DNA of 64,000 nt from Lamellibrachia satsuma (taxonomy: Eukaryota > Annelida > Polychaeta > Sabellida > Siboglinidae), in assembly GCA_033239005.1 (NCBI GenBank), contig BSQZ01000080.1, positions 2,292,501 to 2,356,500 on the forward strand, in the 5' to 3' direction. Shown in pieces: positions 54,483-64,000 of the stretch (its first letter is position 1; every line of letters begins with the position of its first letter). Both the position numbers and the translations under genes were made by a program. The notes under the pieces are model-generated. The model was given only the letters and a program-made list of their open reading frames with translations. It ran no database searches and had not been told where the DNA came from.

Positions 54483-55782
54483 ACAGTCGTGCGAGGGAGT
54501 CAAGACCGAGCTGGATCTCTTTACCGTACCCCCCACTCAGAACTGCATCGCCGAAAGTCACGTGGTGGAACATCAACCCATGGCCTCTCTGGACTCTGGA
54601 GGACCGATAGAATTCTTCATCCCCGGATCGGGAGACGATTACATGGATCTCGCCAACACGATGCTACACGTGCAGGTGAAGGTGACGCGAGCCAACGGTA
54701 ACCCTATCGACGCGGGCGAACCCGTGGGACCGGTGAACAACTTCTTGCATTCGCTGTTCAGCAATGTCGACCTCTCCCTGAACGGCACGCTCGTGACCTC
54801 TTCGTCCTTCAACTCGTACCCGTATCGATCCTTCATAGAGACGCTGCTGAGTTACGGATTCGACGCCAAGTCGACGCAGCTGACGAATCAGCTGTGGTAC
54901 AAGGACAAGGCTAGTCGCATGCGCGCCACCGAGCTAGCCGCCGGACCCGATCCTAACCCCGGGTTCGTGACTCGTCGAGAGTACATAGCCGGCAGTCGCG
55001 TGGTCGACATGATGGGTCGTCTCCACGTGGATATGTTTCTGCAGGATAAATTCCTGATCAACGGTGTCGACGTCAAGTTACGCCTGGTGCGCAGCAAGCC
55101 CGAGTTTGCGCTGATTGCTGCTGGAAACAACGAGTACAAGGTAGTCATCGTCAACGCGTCCGTGTTCGTCAAGAAGGCCACCCTCAATCCAGCCGTGCAG
55201 AAGGCTCACATCATGGCTCTCGAGCGGACCACGGTCAAGTATCCGTTACGACCCGTCGAATGCAAGGTGTACTCCATTCCCACGGGAGCTCTGTCGCACA
55301 CGCACGAGAACCTGTTCCTCGGCTCCCTGCCGAAACGTCTCCTACTGTGCTGCATCGACAACGACGCCTACAACGGCACGTACGCCACAAACCCGTTTCA
55401 CGCCAAGAACAACGCCATCAGCTTCGTCTCCGTGTACGTGGACGGTCGTCAGATACCCGCCAAACCCTTCCAGCCCAACTTCGAAGAAAACCTCTTCGCC
55501 AGGAGCTACGCGAGCCTGTTCACCTCGACCGGCAAGATATGGCAGGACGAGGGGAACGGTCTGACTCGCGACGAGTACCGAGACGGCTACACCTTCTTCG
55601 GTTTCGACCTGACCCCCGACCAGTGCGACGGTCCCTGCTTTAATCTGGTACAAAAGGGCAACCTGCGCATAGAATTCCATTTCCGTGCAGCGCTTCAGAC
55701 CACCGTGAACGTCGTCGCCTACGCCGAATTCGAGTCCGTGCTGGAAATCGACAAGAACCGCAACGTCATCTACGACTACTGA
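54466..55782 (+). CDS. Major capsid protein, double jelly-roll
   Basis: 438 aa, fully open. N-terminal VVEHQPMASLDSGGPIEFFI, then DYMDLANTMLHVQVKV (first barrel), SLFSNVDLSLNGTLV, RSFIETLLSYG, a second beta-rich half with KVYSIPTGALSHTHENLFLG, and a C-terminus FHFRAALQTTVNVVAYAEFE. The order and length match Polinton/adintovirus hexon-like capsid proteins, which form the trimeric capsomers of an icosahedral shell. It is preceded by the penton-like and basic genes and followed by the protease, the usual virion block. This supports the view that the element is or recently was capable of making particles, given polymerase and ATPase from elsewhere. Confidence 0.93.
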   Translation: MAFVHRQSCEGVKTELDLFTVPPTQNCIAESHVVEHQPMASLDSGGPIEFFIPGSGDDYMDLANTMLHVQVKVTRANGNPIDAGEPVGPVNNFLHSLFSNVDLSLNGTLVTSSSFNSYPYRSFIETLLSYGFDAKSTQLTNQLWYKDKASRMRATELAAGPDPNPGFVTRREYIAGSRVVDMMGRLHVDMFLQDKFLINGVDVKLRLVRSKPEFALIAAGNNEYKVVIVNASVFVKKATLNPAVQKAHIMALERTTVKYPLRPVECKVYSIPTGALSHTHENLFLGSLPKRLLLCCIDNDAYNGTYATNPFHAKNNAISFVSVYVDGRQIPAKPFQPNFEENLFARSYASLFTSTGKIWQDEGNGLTRDEYRDGYTFFGFDLTPDQCDGPCFNLVQKGNLRIEFHFRAALQTTVNVVAYAEFESVLEIDKNRNVIYDY

Positions 55783-55783
55783 G

Positions 55784-56293
55784 ATGGACACCCTGCAGAT
55801 CGCCCGTCTACTGGCGATGGATCCGAACACCGCGTCCGTCTTTGGCGGCGTCGTACCCCGAGATGGACTGCCTGCAACAATTGACGCTTTGCCGATCGCC
55901 TTCGTGTGCAACACCGACGACGGCGACGAACCGGGCGAACATTGGATAGCGCTGTACCTGTCCTCCGACCGACGCGGCGAATACTTCTGTTCGTACGGTC
56001 TGCCGCCTCGTCACGCGGCGTTCCGCACCTTCTTGAACAAACACTGTTCCGAGTGGACTCATAACAGCAAGAGACTTCAGAGTCCTCTGTCTAACGTTTG
56101 CGGACAATATTGCATCACTTATATAATGCTTCGTTGTAACGGCGCTCCTATGAGAACTTTCGTCAACGCTTTCCACTCCGATCTGGTCGCTAACGATTGT
56201 CGCGTGTTCGATTGGATTAAGCTGCTAAAAAGGGTATACCGTACTATCGCATATCGTACTGAGCCTCTGGCGCGGTGGTCGCTCCACCCGTAA
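55784..56293 (+). CDS. Adenain-like cysteine protease
   Basis: 169 aa, starting 1 bp after the capsid stop. Catalytic His53 in GEHWIALYL, Gln99 and nucleophile Cys106 in QSPLSNVCGQYC are at adenain positions, and the length is typical. The acidic member of the triad, expected just before the conserved S-Y-G in the YF-x-SYG strand, is Cys69 here (EYFCSYGLPP). Activity is therefore doubtful unless another residue substitutes. The family matures capsid proteins. The end is normal, and downstream there are three 'cctctggcgcggtgg'-type repeats (56,265-56,355). Confidence 0.85.
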   Translation: MDTLQIARLLAMDPNTASVFGGVVPRDGLPATIDALPIAFVCNTDDGDEPGEHWIALYLSSDRRGEYFCSYGLPPRHAAFRTFLNKHCSEWTHNSKRLQSPLSNVCGQYCITYIMLRCNGAPMRTFVNAFHSDLVANDCRVFDWIKLLKRVYRTIAYRTEPLARWSLHP

Positions 56294-56427
56294 GCTCGCC
56301 CTCGAACCTCTGGCGCGGTGGAGACACCCGTAAGTTCGCGACCTCTGGCGCGATGGTCACCATTAGCAAGTCGCCTCGACTTCATCTTCATCTTCGTCAT
56401 ACCCGACTCGTTGTATCCAATCGCATA

Positions 56428-56761
56428 CGATCGCCTCGTTTGTACTGCTGCCGCTTTGTTGTATTCAATAAAATACGTGTGCACCGTACGATTGTGTCTC
56501 CTTACTAGGTTAACGACCCTTCGGTAAACGTAACTAGGTCAATGTTCGTTCCTCCTCCAGTACCTAGGGGGCGCTTAGGTTACGCATGACTGCACTGCGC
56601 TCGGCTACGACCGCCAGGGGGCGCTCTGAGGCGCTCTGATTGGCTGCGCGCACTCATTAGCGGTGGGCGATATTAGGGTGTTTTGCCTTTGATGTTCCTT
56701 TGATGTATGGTCCAGTGATTTGGCTCTTAATTTGAGGTCCCAAAAACTTCCACTAACTACT
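56428..56761 (-). repeat. Right terminal inverted repeat, 334 bp
   Basis: Inverse of 40,996-41,331. Contains AATAAA at about 56,467, usable as poly(A) signal of the capsid-protease transcript. Confidence 0.97.
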
Positions 56762-56767
56762 AATACG
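56762..56767. other. Target-site duplication, right (aatacg)
   Basis: Identical to 40,990-40,995. Confidence 0.95.
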
Positions 56768-57155
56768 GCTGGTGTTTGCCTCGCGTCTATCGTTTATTGT
56801 ATGTATCCATAGTGTACGATTAATGCGTGCTGTTGTTATTGAGCATGTGATAATGGGTGCGTCAGGTCTACTGTCTATGGTATTTAGTGTGACTGGCTTC
56901 ATTTGACACAAGCTAGTTGATGACATTGCAGTCAGCAGAACGTATTTATGAGTACGAGTAACCGGTACTGTCATCCCGACCTTGGCATGTGAATGACCAC
57001 GTGCAGCTAGTTTGATTTAACCCATTAACTTTCATATGTGGAACTCATTATTATTACTTCAGCAATTAAACAATTAAAAAGGCTACATAGTAATCGTTCC
57101 TCTCTCACTGGGTCGCTCATTCATACTTATTCACCCACCAACTCATTTTTGCATA
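56768..57155. other. Right flank of the Polinton; no gene seen
   Basis: AT-rich host DNA. Confidence 0.55.
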
Positions 57156-57935
57156 GGCCCTACATGTTTGTAGACATAGGCTCTACATGTTTGTTGACAT
57201 AGGCCCTACATGTTTATAGACACATGCCCTACATGTTGTAGACATAGACCGTACATCTTTGTAGACACAGGCCCTACATGTTTGTATACACAGGCCCTAC
57301 ATGTTTGTATACATAGGCCGTACATCTTTGTAGACACAGGCCCTGCATGTTTGTAGACATAAGCCCTGCATATTTGTAGACATAGACCCTGCATGTTTGT
57401 AGACATAAGCCCTACATGTTTGTAGACATAGGCCCTGCATGTTTGTAGACACAGGCCCTACATGTTTGTAGACCTAGGCCCTACATGTTTGTAGACATAG
57501 GCCCTACATGTTTATAGACACATGCCCTACATGTTTGTAGACATAGGCCGTACATGTTTGTAGACACATGCCCTACATGTTTGTAGACATAGGCCGTACA
57601 TCTTTGTAGACACAGGCCCTACATGTTTGTATACATAGGTTCTACATGTTTGTAGACATAGGCCCTACATGTTGTAGACATAGGCCCTACATGTTTGTAG
57701 ACATAAGCCCTGCATGTTTATAGACATAGACCCGCATGTTTGTAGACATAAGCCCTGCATGTTTGTAGACATAGGCCCTGCATGTTTGTAGACACAGGCC
57801 CTACATGTTTGTAGACATAGGCCCTACATGTTTGTAGACATATGCCCTTCATGTTTGTAGACATATGCCCTACATGTTTGTAGACATATGCCCTACATGT
57901 TTGTAGACATAGGCCCTACATGTTTGTAGACATTA
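57156..57935. repeat. Minisatellite, 23-bp unit, about 33 copies
   Basis: The unit is 'gtagacataggccctacatg' plus 'ttt', with many point variants (cac/cat, gtaca/ctaca/ctgca). Confidence 0.97.
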
Positions 57936-58359
57936 CGCAACTTTATTGGTAATTGATAATGTGCACTAACAAATGATCAGATCATTGTGAATGTACATTT
58001 TTTATTTTATACTAATATGTTGATAAACAGAACGTTATTTAATAGTCGAGGAAGTCGACCTGTCTGGCTGACTCTTTGAGTGAATTTATATTTATTGACG
58101 GATTCATATTATGTAAAAGGCAGTGGAGGATGGGCCACATATGAGCTTTTTGGCTATACGATCTTGTTACTTGATTTGAAATGAAAAGGTTCGGTACACA
58201 TGAAAGCCGAGTGCCATTGCTTATAAAGTCAACATGTAAACACAAATTAATCAAAACTAAGTATTCTTACATATATAACACAACGTTTCCCTGATGTTGT
58301 GGCCCAACCCTCCACCACGTGGAGAAAACTGGGTCATTCGTTTGAAGTCATAAGTAAAA
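57936..58359. other. No gene seen
   Basis: AT-rich spacer. The short minus-strand frame at 58,039-58,254 has no recognised motif. Confidence 0.5.
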
Positions 58360-58574
58360 GAACCAAACGAGCTTGAAACAAAACATAATTTATCGAGCAT
58401 TGATCTTATTCATATCAAATTGGACTACAAAAATGTGTGTGAAACTCTTGTAGGTAACGTTGCAGCAACGTGTTGTCAATACAGGTAGGAGGTTCGTTTC
58501 ATTCGTTTTATTCTTTTGGGGCAAATTGTGTTCCCCAACTGTTACCTGTGGAGAAAAGTTAAATGGCTCACACC

Positions 58575-58815
58575 TCCCTGTGGCCCACTCCTCCATGTGG
58601 CTCACTCCTCCCCGTCGTGCACTCCTTCCTGTGGCCCACTCCTCCCTGTGGCCCACTCCTCTCTGTGGCCCACTCCTCTCTGTGGCCCACTCCTCTCTGT
58701 GGCCCACTCCTCCTTGTGGCCCACTCCTCCATTTGGCAGATTCCTCCTTGTGACCCACTCCTCCCCGTCGCCAACTCCCTGTGCCGCACACCTCCTTGTG
58801 GCCAATCCTCCCTGT
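58575..58815. repeat. Minisatellite, 17/18-bp unit, second locus
   Basis: Same unit and left flank as 16,781-17,045. The frames on both strands are artefacts. Confidence 0.93.
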
Positions 58816-58918
58816 GGCTCACGATTAGATGGTCACGTGTCGAAGTTGTTTGGAATGCCTGATATAGCCAATATCGATATATTCGCCGTCGACAGATATA
58901 AGTGAGTTGATCGGAAGA

Positions 58919-59222
58919 AGAAGACCATTGATGTGCATGCTGAAAAAGTCAATATTAAATGTGTGCATCAATACAACCTTCACGTTCAGGCGAATGTAGA
59001 CGGACTTGTTCGTCTGGACCGTGAAAGTAACGTAACACTGGGTGTGATACTGGAGAAGGAAGCATTTGCGCAAACACCTTAGGGTGAAGTAAGAACGATT
59101 TTTACGTAATGATGAAAAACGGCACAACAAACAAACGAGGGAAGTGTTTGATTATCTTAGTGGTCATCAAGCTAATAAAAGGGAAAGTCGTCAGCGTCAA
59201 CTGCGGGGCATTATAAAAAAAC
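58919..59222 (+). pseudogene. AID/APOBEC-like deaminase, copy 3, 3' fragment
   Basis: The TATA-like block 'agatataagtgagttgatcg' (58,896) is directly followed by sequence that corresponds to the part after the zinc site (from 'gcatgctgaaaaagtcaata'). The HAE and PCxxC segments are deleted. The rest aligns to the C-terminus with frame changes. It cannot encode a deaminase. Confidence 0.8.
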
Positions 59223-59439
59223 TGGTAAGTATACGTCAATTTTAAGTGTGTATACCGGTAAACGAATTAGACGGGAGTGAAGACAACAACAAAGGAACAA
59301 AGAGGATGGGACAGAGAAACAGAAGAGACACGTTCGTGGACAGCAACGAAAAAAGACGTTTCTGATTAGGCCCTACAGGATTGTGGTGTGACGTTGCACC
59401 AACATATCTTTGTTAAATGTGGTCTAACGACAGCGGTCT

Positions 59440-59800
59440 AACAACACATATATTACCCCTCCTTCTTCTTGGTGCATGTGTTGCCAACCAAACACGTAGT
59501 AAGCCGATGATTTAATGTTGATTTAGTATTATTAAAGTGCGTGTGGTTACTAAGGTCAACCGGTCTTTATTGTGACGGAGTTTAATCTGTGTATTCAGAC
59601 TTACATACTTCGCGTTAGCCGTTTCAGATTGTAAATACAGCAACTCGATGCCACAACCTCTCCTTGTTCGTGGTGTATTTGTGTCCAACAAAACACGTTG
59701 TAAGCCGGTGTACCGAGCTGTTGAGTGTTGGTTTAGTATTAACGTGCGTGCGGTTTCTTAGGTCAACCGGTCTATGACCGAGTGTGATCAAACAACGTAA
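59440..59800. repeat. Dispersed repeat family A core, two units
   Basis: 'accaaacacgtagtaagccg', 'ggtcaaccggtct' twice, and 'tatgaccgagtgtgatcaaa', in the same order as 32,560-33,054. Confidence 0.75.
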
Positions 59801-60240
59801 CACACATTACCAGGCCATCCATTCTTGCACACATTGCAGGAACATAATACACATTACCACGTCGTCCATTCCTGTACACCTTGCACGAACATAATACACA
59901 TTACCAGGCCGTCCATTCCTGCACACATTACACGAGCGTAACACACATTACCAGGCCGTCCATTCTTGCACACCTTGCTGGAACATAATACACATTACCA
60001 GGCCGTCCATTCTTGCACACCTTGCACGAACATAATACACATTACCACGTCGTCCATTCCTGTACACCTTGCACGAACATAATACACATTACCAGGCCGT
60101 CCATTCTTGCACACCTTGCACGAAAATAATACACATTACCAGGCCGTCCATTCATGCACACCTTGCATGAACATAATACACATTACCAGGCCGTCCATTC
60201 CTTCATACATTGCACGAACATAATACGCATTACCAGGCCG
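59801..60240 (-). repeat. Minisatellite, 47-bp unit, third array (about 9 copies)
   Basis: Same unit and orientation as 33,055-33,725, preceded by the same 'gtgtgatcaaacaac' flank. Confidence 0.94.
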
Positions 60241-60440
60241 AATATTGTAATATTTAACTTTTAGTTCTATAATCATAGTGGTGCCGATTAAAAGGTTTGT
60301 CTTTGCTAATGACATCAAACACGTTTATATTATAACTGACATGTCTGAACGTGGATCATTCGACCTGTTAGCATTGCCAGGGAGTGTCTTCTGTTAAGAG
60401 AACCTTCCTAATGTATATAATAATCTTATTATAATCCACC
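60241..60440. repeat. Dispersed repeat family A, end part
   Basis: 'gacatgtctgaacgtggatc', 'cattgccagggagtgtcttc' and 'cttcctaatgtatata', as at 13,415-13,495. Confidence 0.75.
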
Positions 60441-60514
60441 GTGAGTATGTTTGTATGTTTGTTATGATACTCCTCCTAGACGCTTTGCATATCGGGCGAC
60501 AAACTTCCAGGGCT

Positions 60515-60820
60515 TCATCTACGACCCCACTGTCGGGTCATCTACGACCCCACTGTCGGGTCATCTACCACCCACGGTCGGGTCATCTACGACCCACGGT
60601 CGGGTCATCTACGACCCCACTGTCGGGTCATCTACGACCCCGGTCGGGTCATCTACGACCCCACGGTCGGATCATCTACGACCCCACGGTCGGGTCATCT
60701 ACGACCCCACGGTCGGGTCATCTACGACCCCACGGTCGGGTCATCTACGACCCCACGGTCGGGTCATCTACGACCCCACGGTCGGGTCATCTACGACCCC
60801 ACGGTCGTGTCATTTCAGAT
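60515..60820. repeat. Minisatellite, 22/23-bp unit, about 13 copies
   Basis: The unit is 'tctacgaccccacggtcggg' plus 'tca'. The frames are artefacts. Confidence 0.96.
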
Positions 60821-60837
60821 TAAATTTTTCGAAATTC

Positions 60838-60945
60838 CCCCACCCGCTGTTATTCACCCACCCGCTGTTATTCACCCACCCGCTGTTATTCACCACCCGC
60901 TGTTATTCACCCACCCGCTGTTATTCACCCACCCGCTGTTATTCT
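60838..60945. repeat. Minisatellite, 18-bp unit, 6 copies
   Basis: The unit is 'attcacccacccgctgtt'. Confidence 0.94.
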
Positions 60946-61475
60946 TTCTACGAACAATCGAATGATCCTTTGTAGTTATCACGTCGTACAGTTGTTGACA
61001 ACGTTATGCTTTTCTTCGATTGTCACACAAGACAAGGCGACGTTACTATGTCGGCCAGTATTACGTCACAATTTCAACAAGCCATCAATATACTGACTGG
61101 CAGCACCATGTACCAAGGCATCAATGTAGGGGAGACCGGGGCTAGTCCGCCCAATTGAACATTCTAATAGATATTGAGACTGTATTTGTAGAGCTAGATG
61201 ATCAGTTTCGACCTGAAATTGAACGCAAATATCTTGCCCACATTTTTTTTATCAACAAATAGCGAAACTGTTACAAGACAAGGCTTAAACGATTAGAAAG
61301 TCGTCTTATTATGTTTGCCATGTTCATTTACGACGTGATAACTAGAACTTCTGGAAATGCAATATTATTTTTAACTTTGACTACATAAAATATAAATACA
61401 CCTAGAAACGCGATAAGTTTTTTAATGAATACAAGTATTAATATAACATAAATATCATCAAAAGAATATTATATT
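60946..61475. other. No gene seen
   Basis: AT-rich unique-looking spacer. Confidence 0.5.
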
Positions 61476-62050
<575 letters not shown>

Positions 62051-62051
62051 C

Positions 62052-62255
62052 CCGCTTTGGTTGGTTTTGACGTGAGGTGTGACATGTGCTTTGACGTGAG
62101 GTGTGACATGTGTTTTGACGTGAGGTGTGACATGTGTTTTGACGTAAGGTGTGGCGTATGTTTTGACGTGAGGTGTGACATACGTTTTGACGTGAGGTGT
62201 GGCGTATGTTTTGACGTGAGGTGTGACATACGTTTTGACGTGAGGTATGGCATAT
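62052..62255. repeat. Minisatellite, 24-bp unit, about 8 copies
   Basis: The unit is 'tttgacgtgaggtgtgacat' plus 'gtgt' or 'acgt'. The unit length is a multiple of 3, hence open frames on both strands. Confidence 0.96.
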
Positions 62256-62684
62256 GTTTGTGTCATGGGGATTACCCTCTCTATGTTTTTAGTCTAGCCT
62301 ATCTTTTGTATAGGTATAATATTCCGGAATACAGTGATTGAATTAAATATAATACATTATATGCTAAAAACGGAACACTACATTCATAGAACACTACATT
62401 TAAGTTTGTATTACTCCTTAATGATTAACATTTTAATAGACAATAAAGAAATATATAGTACTAATACAATATCAAACAGTCAAGTGTAAATTGAAAGAAT
62501 TTGCAGCATTGAAATAATGAGGCTAGAACAGCATGTTTTTAGCATCACTAACCTAAATGTTTACTCTTTTTGGTAGCCTAAATATAGATATATGTATTTA
62601 AAAAGGTTTTCTTGTATATTTTACCTAGTGTATATTTTTAACAATCTCTCAAACAACCCCAACAACACTATATATTTCTTAATT
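62256..62684. other. No gene seen
   Basis: AT-rich spacer. Confidence 0.5.
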
Positions 62685-62689
62685 ATCCT

Positions 62690-62691
62690 GG

Positions 62692-62741
<50 letters not shown>

Positions 62742-62745
62742 GGCA
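62690..62745. repeat. (GT)n/(GTATGT)n microsatellite
   Basis: GT repeats then GTATGT repeats. Confidence 0.95.
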
Positions 62746-62825
62746 TATTTTGTATATAAATTCTACTTCCAAAGAACACCCACTGTGTGAAGTCCTACTG
62801 CGGAAGATGAGTCCCTGGACGGATG

Positions 62826-63352
62826 TGTGACGCGTGCCCGCACACAGACACATGTGTGTGAATGTGTGACGCGTGCCCGCACACATACACATGTGTGTGA
62901 ATGTGTGACGCGTGCCCGCACACAGGCACATGTGTGTGAATGTGTGACGCGTGCCCGCACACAGACACATGTGTGTGAATGTGTGACGCGTGCCCGCACA
63001 CATACACATGTGTGTGAATGTGTGACGCGTGTCCGCACACAGGCACATGTGTGTGAATGTGTGACGCGTGCCCACACACATACACATGTGTGTGAATGTG
63101 TGACGCGTGCCCGCACACAGACACATGTGTGTGAATGTGTGACGCGTGCCCGCACACAGACACATGTGTGTGAATGTGTGACGCGTGCCCGCACAAAGAC
63201 ACATGTGTGTGAATGTGTGACGCGTGCCCGCACACAGACACATGTGTGTGAATGTGTGACGCGTGCCCGCACACAGACACATGTGTGTGAATGTGTGACG
63301 CGTGCCCGCACAAAGACACATGTGTGTGAATGTGTGACGCGTGCCCGCAACA
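62826..63352. repeat. Minisatellite, 39-bp unit, about 13 copies
   Basis: The unit is 'gacgcgtgcccgcacacaga' plus 'cacatgtgtgtgaatgtgt'. It has an internal palindromic cacatgtg. 39 is divisible by 3, so frames stay open on both strands (CVTRARTQTHVCE and similar). These are artefacts. Confidence 0.97.
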
Positions 63353-63563
63353 CATGCAAGACATGACGATACATACAGTTCGACAAACGTGCATGCCATG
63401 GAAGCAAGGTATGACGATACATACAGTTCGACTGACACTGATGAGTTTACTGAATGTCTCCATGATCTCAAAGTATCAAACAAATGCCTTGATGCCATAT
63501 CAACACGTTATGAAGCTTTCACAACTATCGATGTAAAATATGCAGTAAAATATGCAGACAGAG

Positions 63564-63773
<210 letters not shown>

Positions 63774-64000
63774 GGACGCTGCAACGGAGTAAAATATATT
63801 ACATGAAAATACACTGTAACACTGCACCTTTATAAAACGTAGTAGCTGTTGTGTGCATGTGCATGTTGTTCACTCGGCTGACAATGAGTACCTGGCTACA
63901 GACAGCGAACGAATAGTCTTCGCGGAATAATTGTACCGTGGCTGAATGCTTCCCAAAGAAGCCGAGATGGCGTTGGAATGAATACGTCTGACAGGAGGTG
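63774..64000. other. No gene seen
   Basis: Unique-looking end of the window. Confidence 0.4.

Larger units (their letters stand above)
58360..59430 (+). repeat. Segmental duplication, copy 3 (shortened)
   Basis: Matches parts of copies 1 and 2 in order: 'aaacaaaacataatttatcga', 'ggtaacgttgcagcaacg', the 17-bp array, the deaminase promoter block from 'acgattagatggtcacgtg' (58,820), the 3' part of the deaminase and its 3' flank ('aaagaggatgggacagagaa', 59,300). About 4 kb of intervening sequence is absent. Confidence 0.8.

Noticed and set aside
62683..63498. Repetitive 'HTFTHMCLCAGTR' frame of 271 codons
   Set aside because: The 39-bp minisatellite unit is divisible by 3, so all frames on both strands stay open.

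Overview
The window is nuclear DNA of an animal, most likely a marine invertebrate. A mollusc is a guess; nothing seen here fixes the phylum. Support for an animal: spliced host exons of a C1-tetrahydrofolate synthase gene, CR1-type retrotransposons, a tRNA-derived SINE, a complete Maverick/Polinton DNA element, AID/APOBEC-like deaminase genes of invertebrate type, and very heavy micro- and minisatellite content. There is no prokaryotic gene layout. Most long open frames in the arrays are repeat artefacts.

Layout. 1-16.8 kb: 5' part of a non-LTR retrotransposon ORF2 (minus), a Harbinger-like insertion with an empty-site paralog nearby, (CACT)n arrays, a 0.6-kb direct duplication, an L2-like LINE (minus), a 44-bp minisatellite split by a CR1 tail, a SINE, and two copies of a decayed unknown coding region. 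17-22 kb: segmental duplication copy 1, holding a CR1 with a second CR1 nested in it and an intact 184-aa AID/APOBEC-like deaminase gene. 22-28 kb: repeat-rich DNA with no recognised gene. 28.3-29.5 kb: last three exons of an MTHFD1L-like gene (minus). 30-34 kb: decayed LINE and two minisatellite arrays in opposite orientation. 33.7-38.7 kb: segmental duplication copy 2, with an independent CR1 insertion and a broken second deaminase. 38.7-40 kb: a 1.3-kb (CTTA/CTTG)n array.

40,996-56,761 is a Polinton (adintovirus-like element) of 15,766 bp, with 336/334-bp terminal inverted repeats and a perfect 6-bp target duplication (aatacg at 40,990-40,995 and 56,762-56,767). The right part carries the usual replication, packaging, integration and virion genes: PolB, packaging ATPase, small basic proteins, integrase with chromodomain, penton-like protein, double-jelly-roll major capsid protein and adenain-like protease. 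The left part carries accessory genes: a minus-strand gene with one inferred intron, a NADAR-family protein, an RPA70-C-like single-strand-binding protein, and an acidic locus that looks like a serial alternative-splicing array in which the junctions are in phase 0. PolB and ATPase are broken and the protease lacks its usual acidic residue, although the TIRs are nearly identical. This looks like a young insertion of a defective element, or one with assembly errors.

57-64 kb: more minisatellites, a truncated third deaminase copy in a short third segmental duplication, and simple repeats. The two strongest leads are the alternative-tail splicing array of the Polinton and the small, locally duplicated deaminase family.
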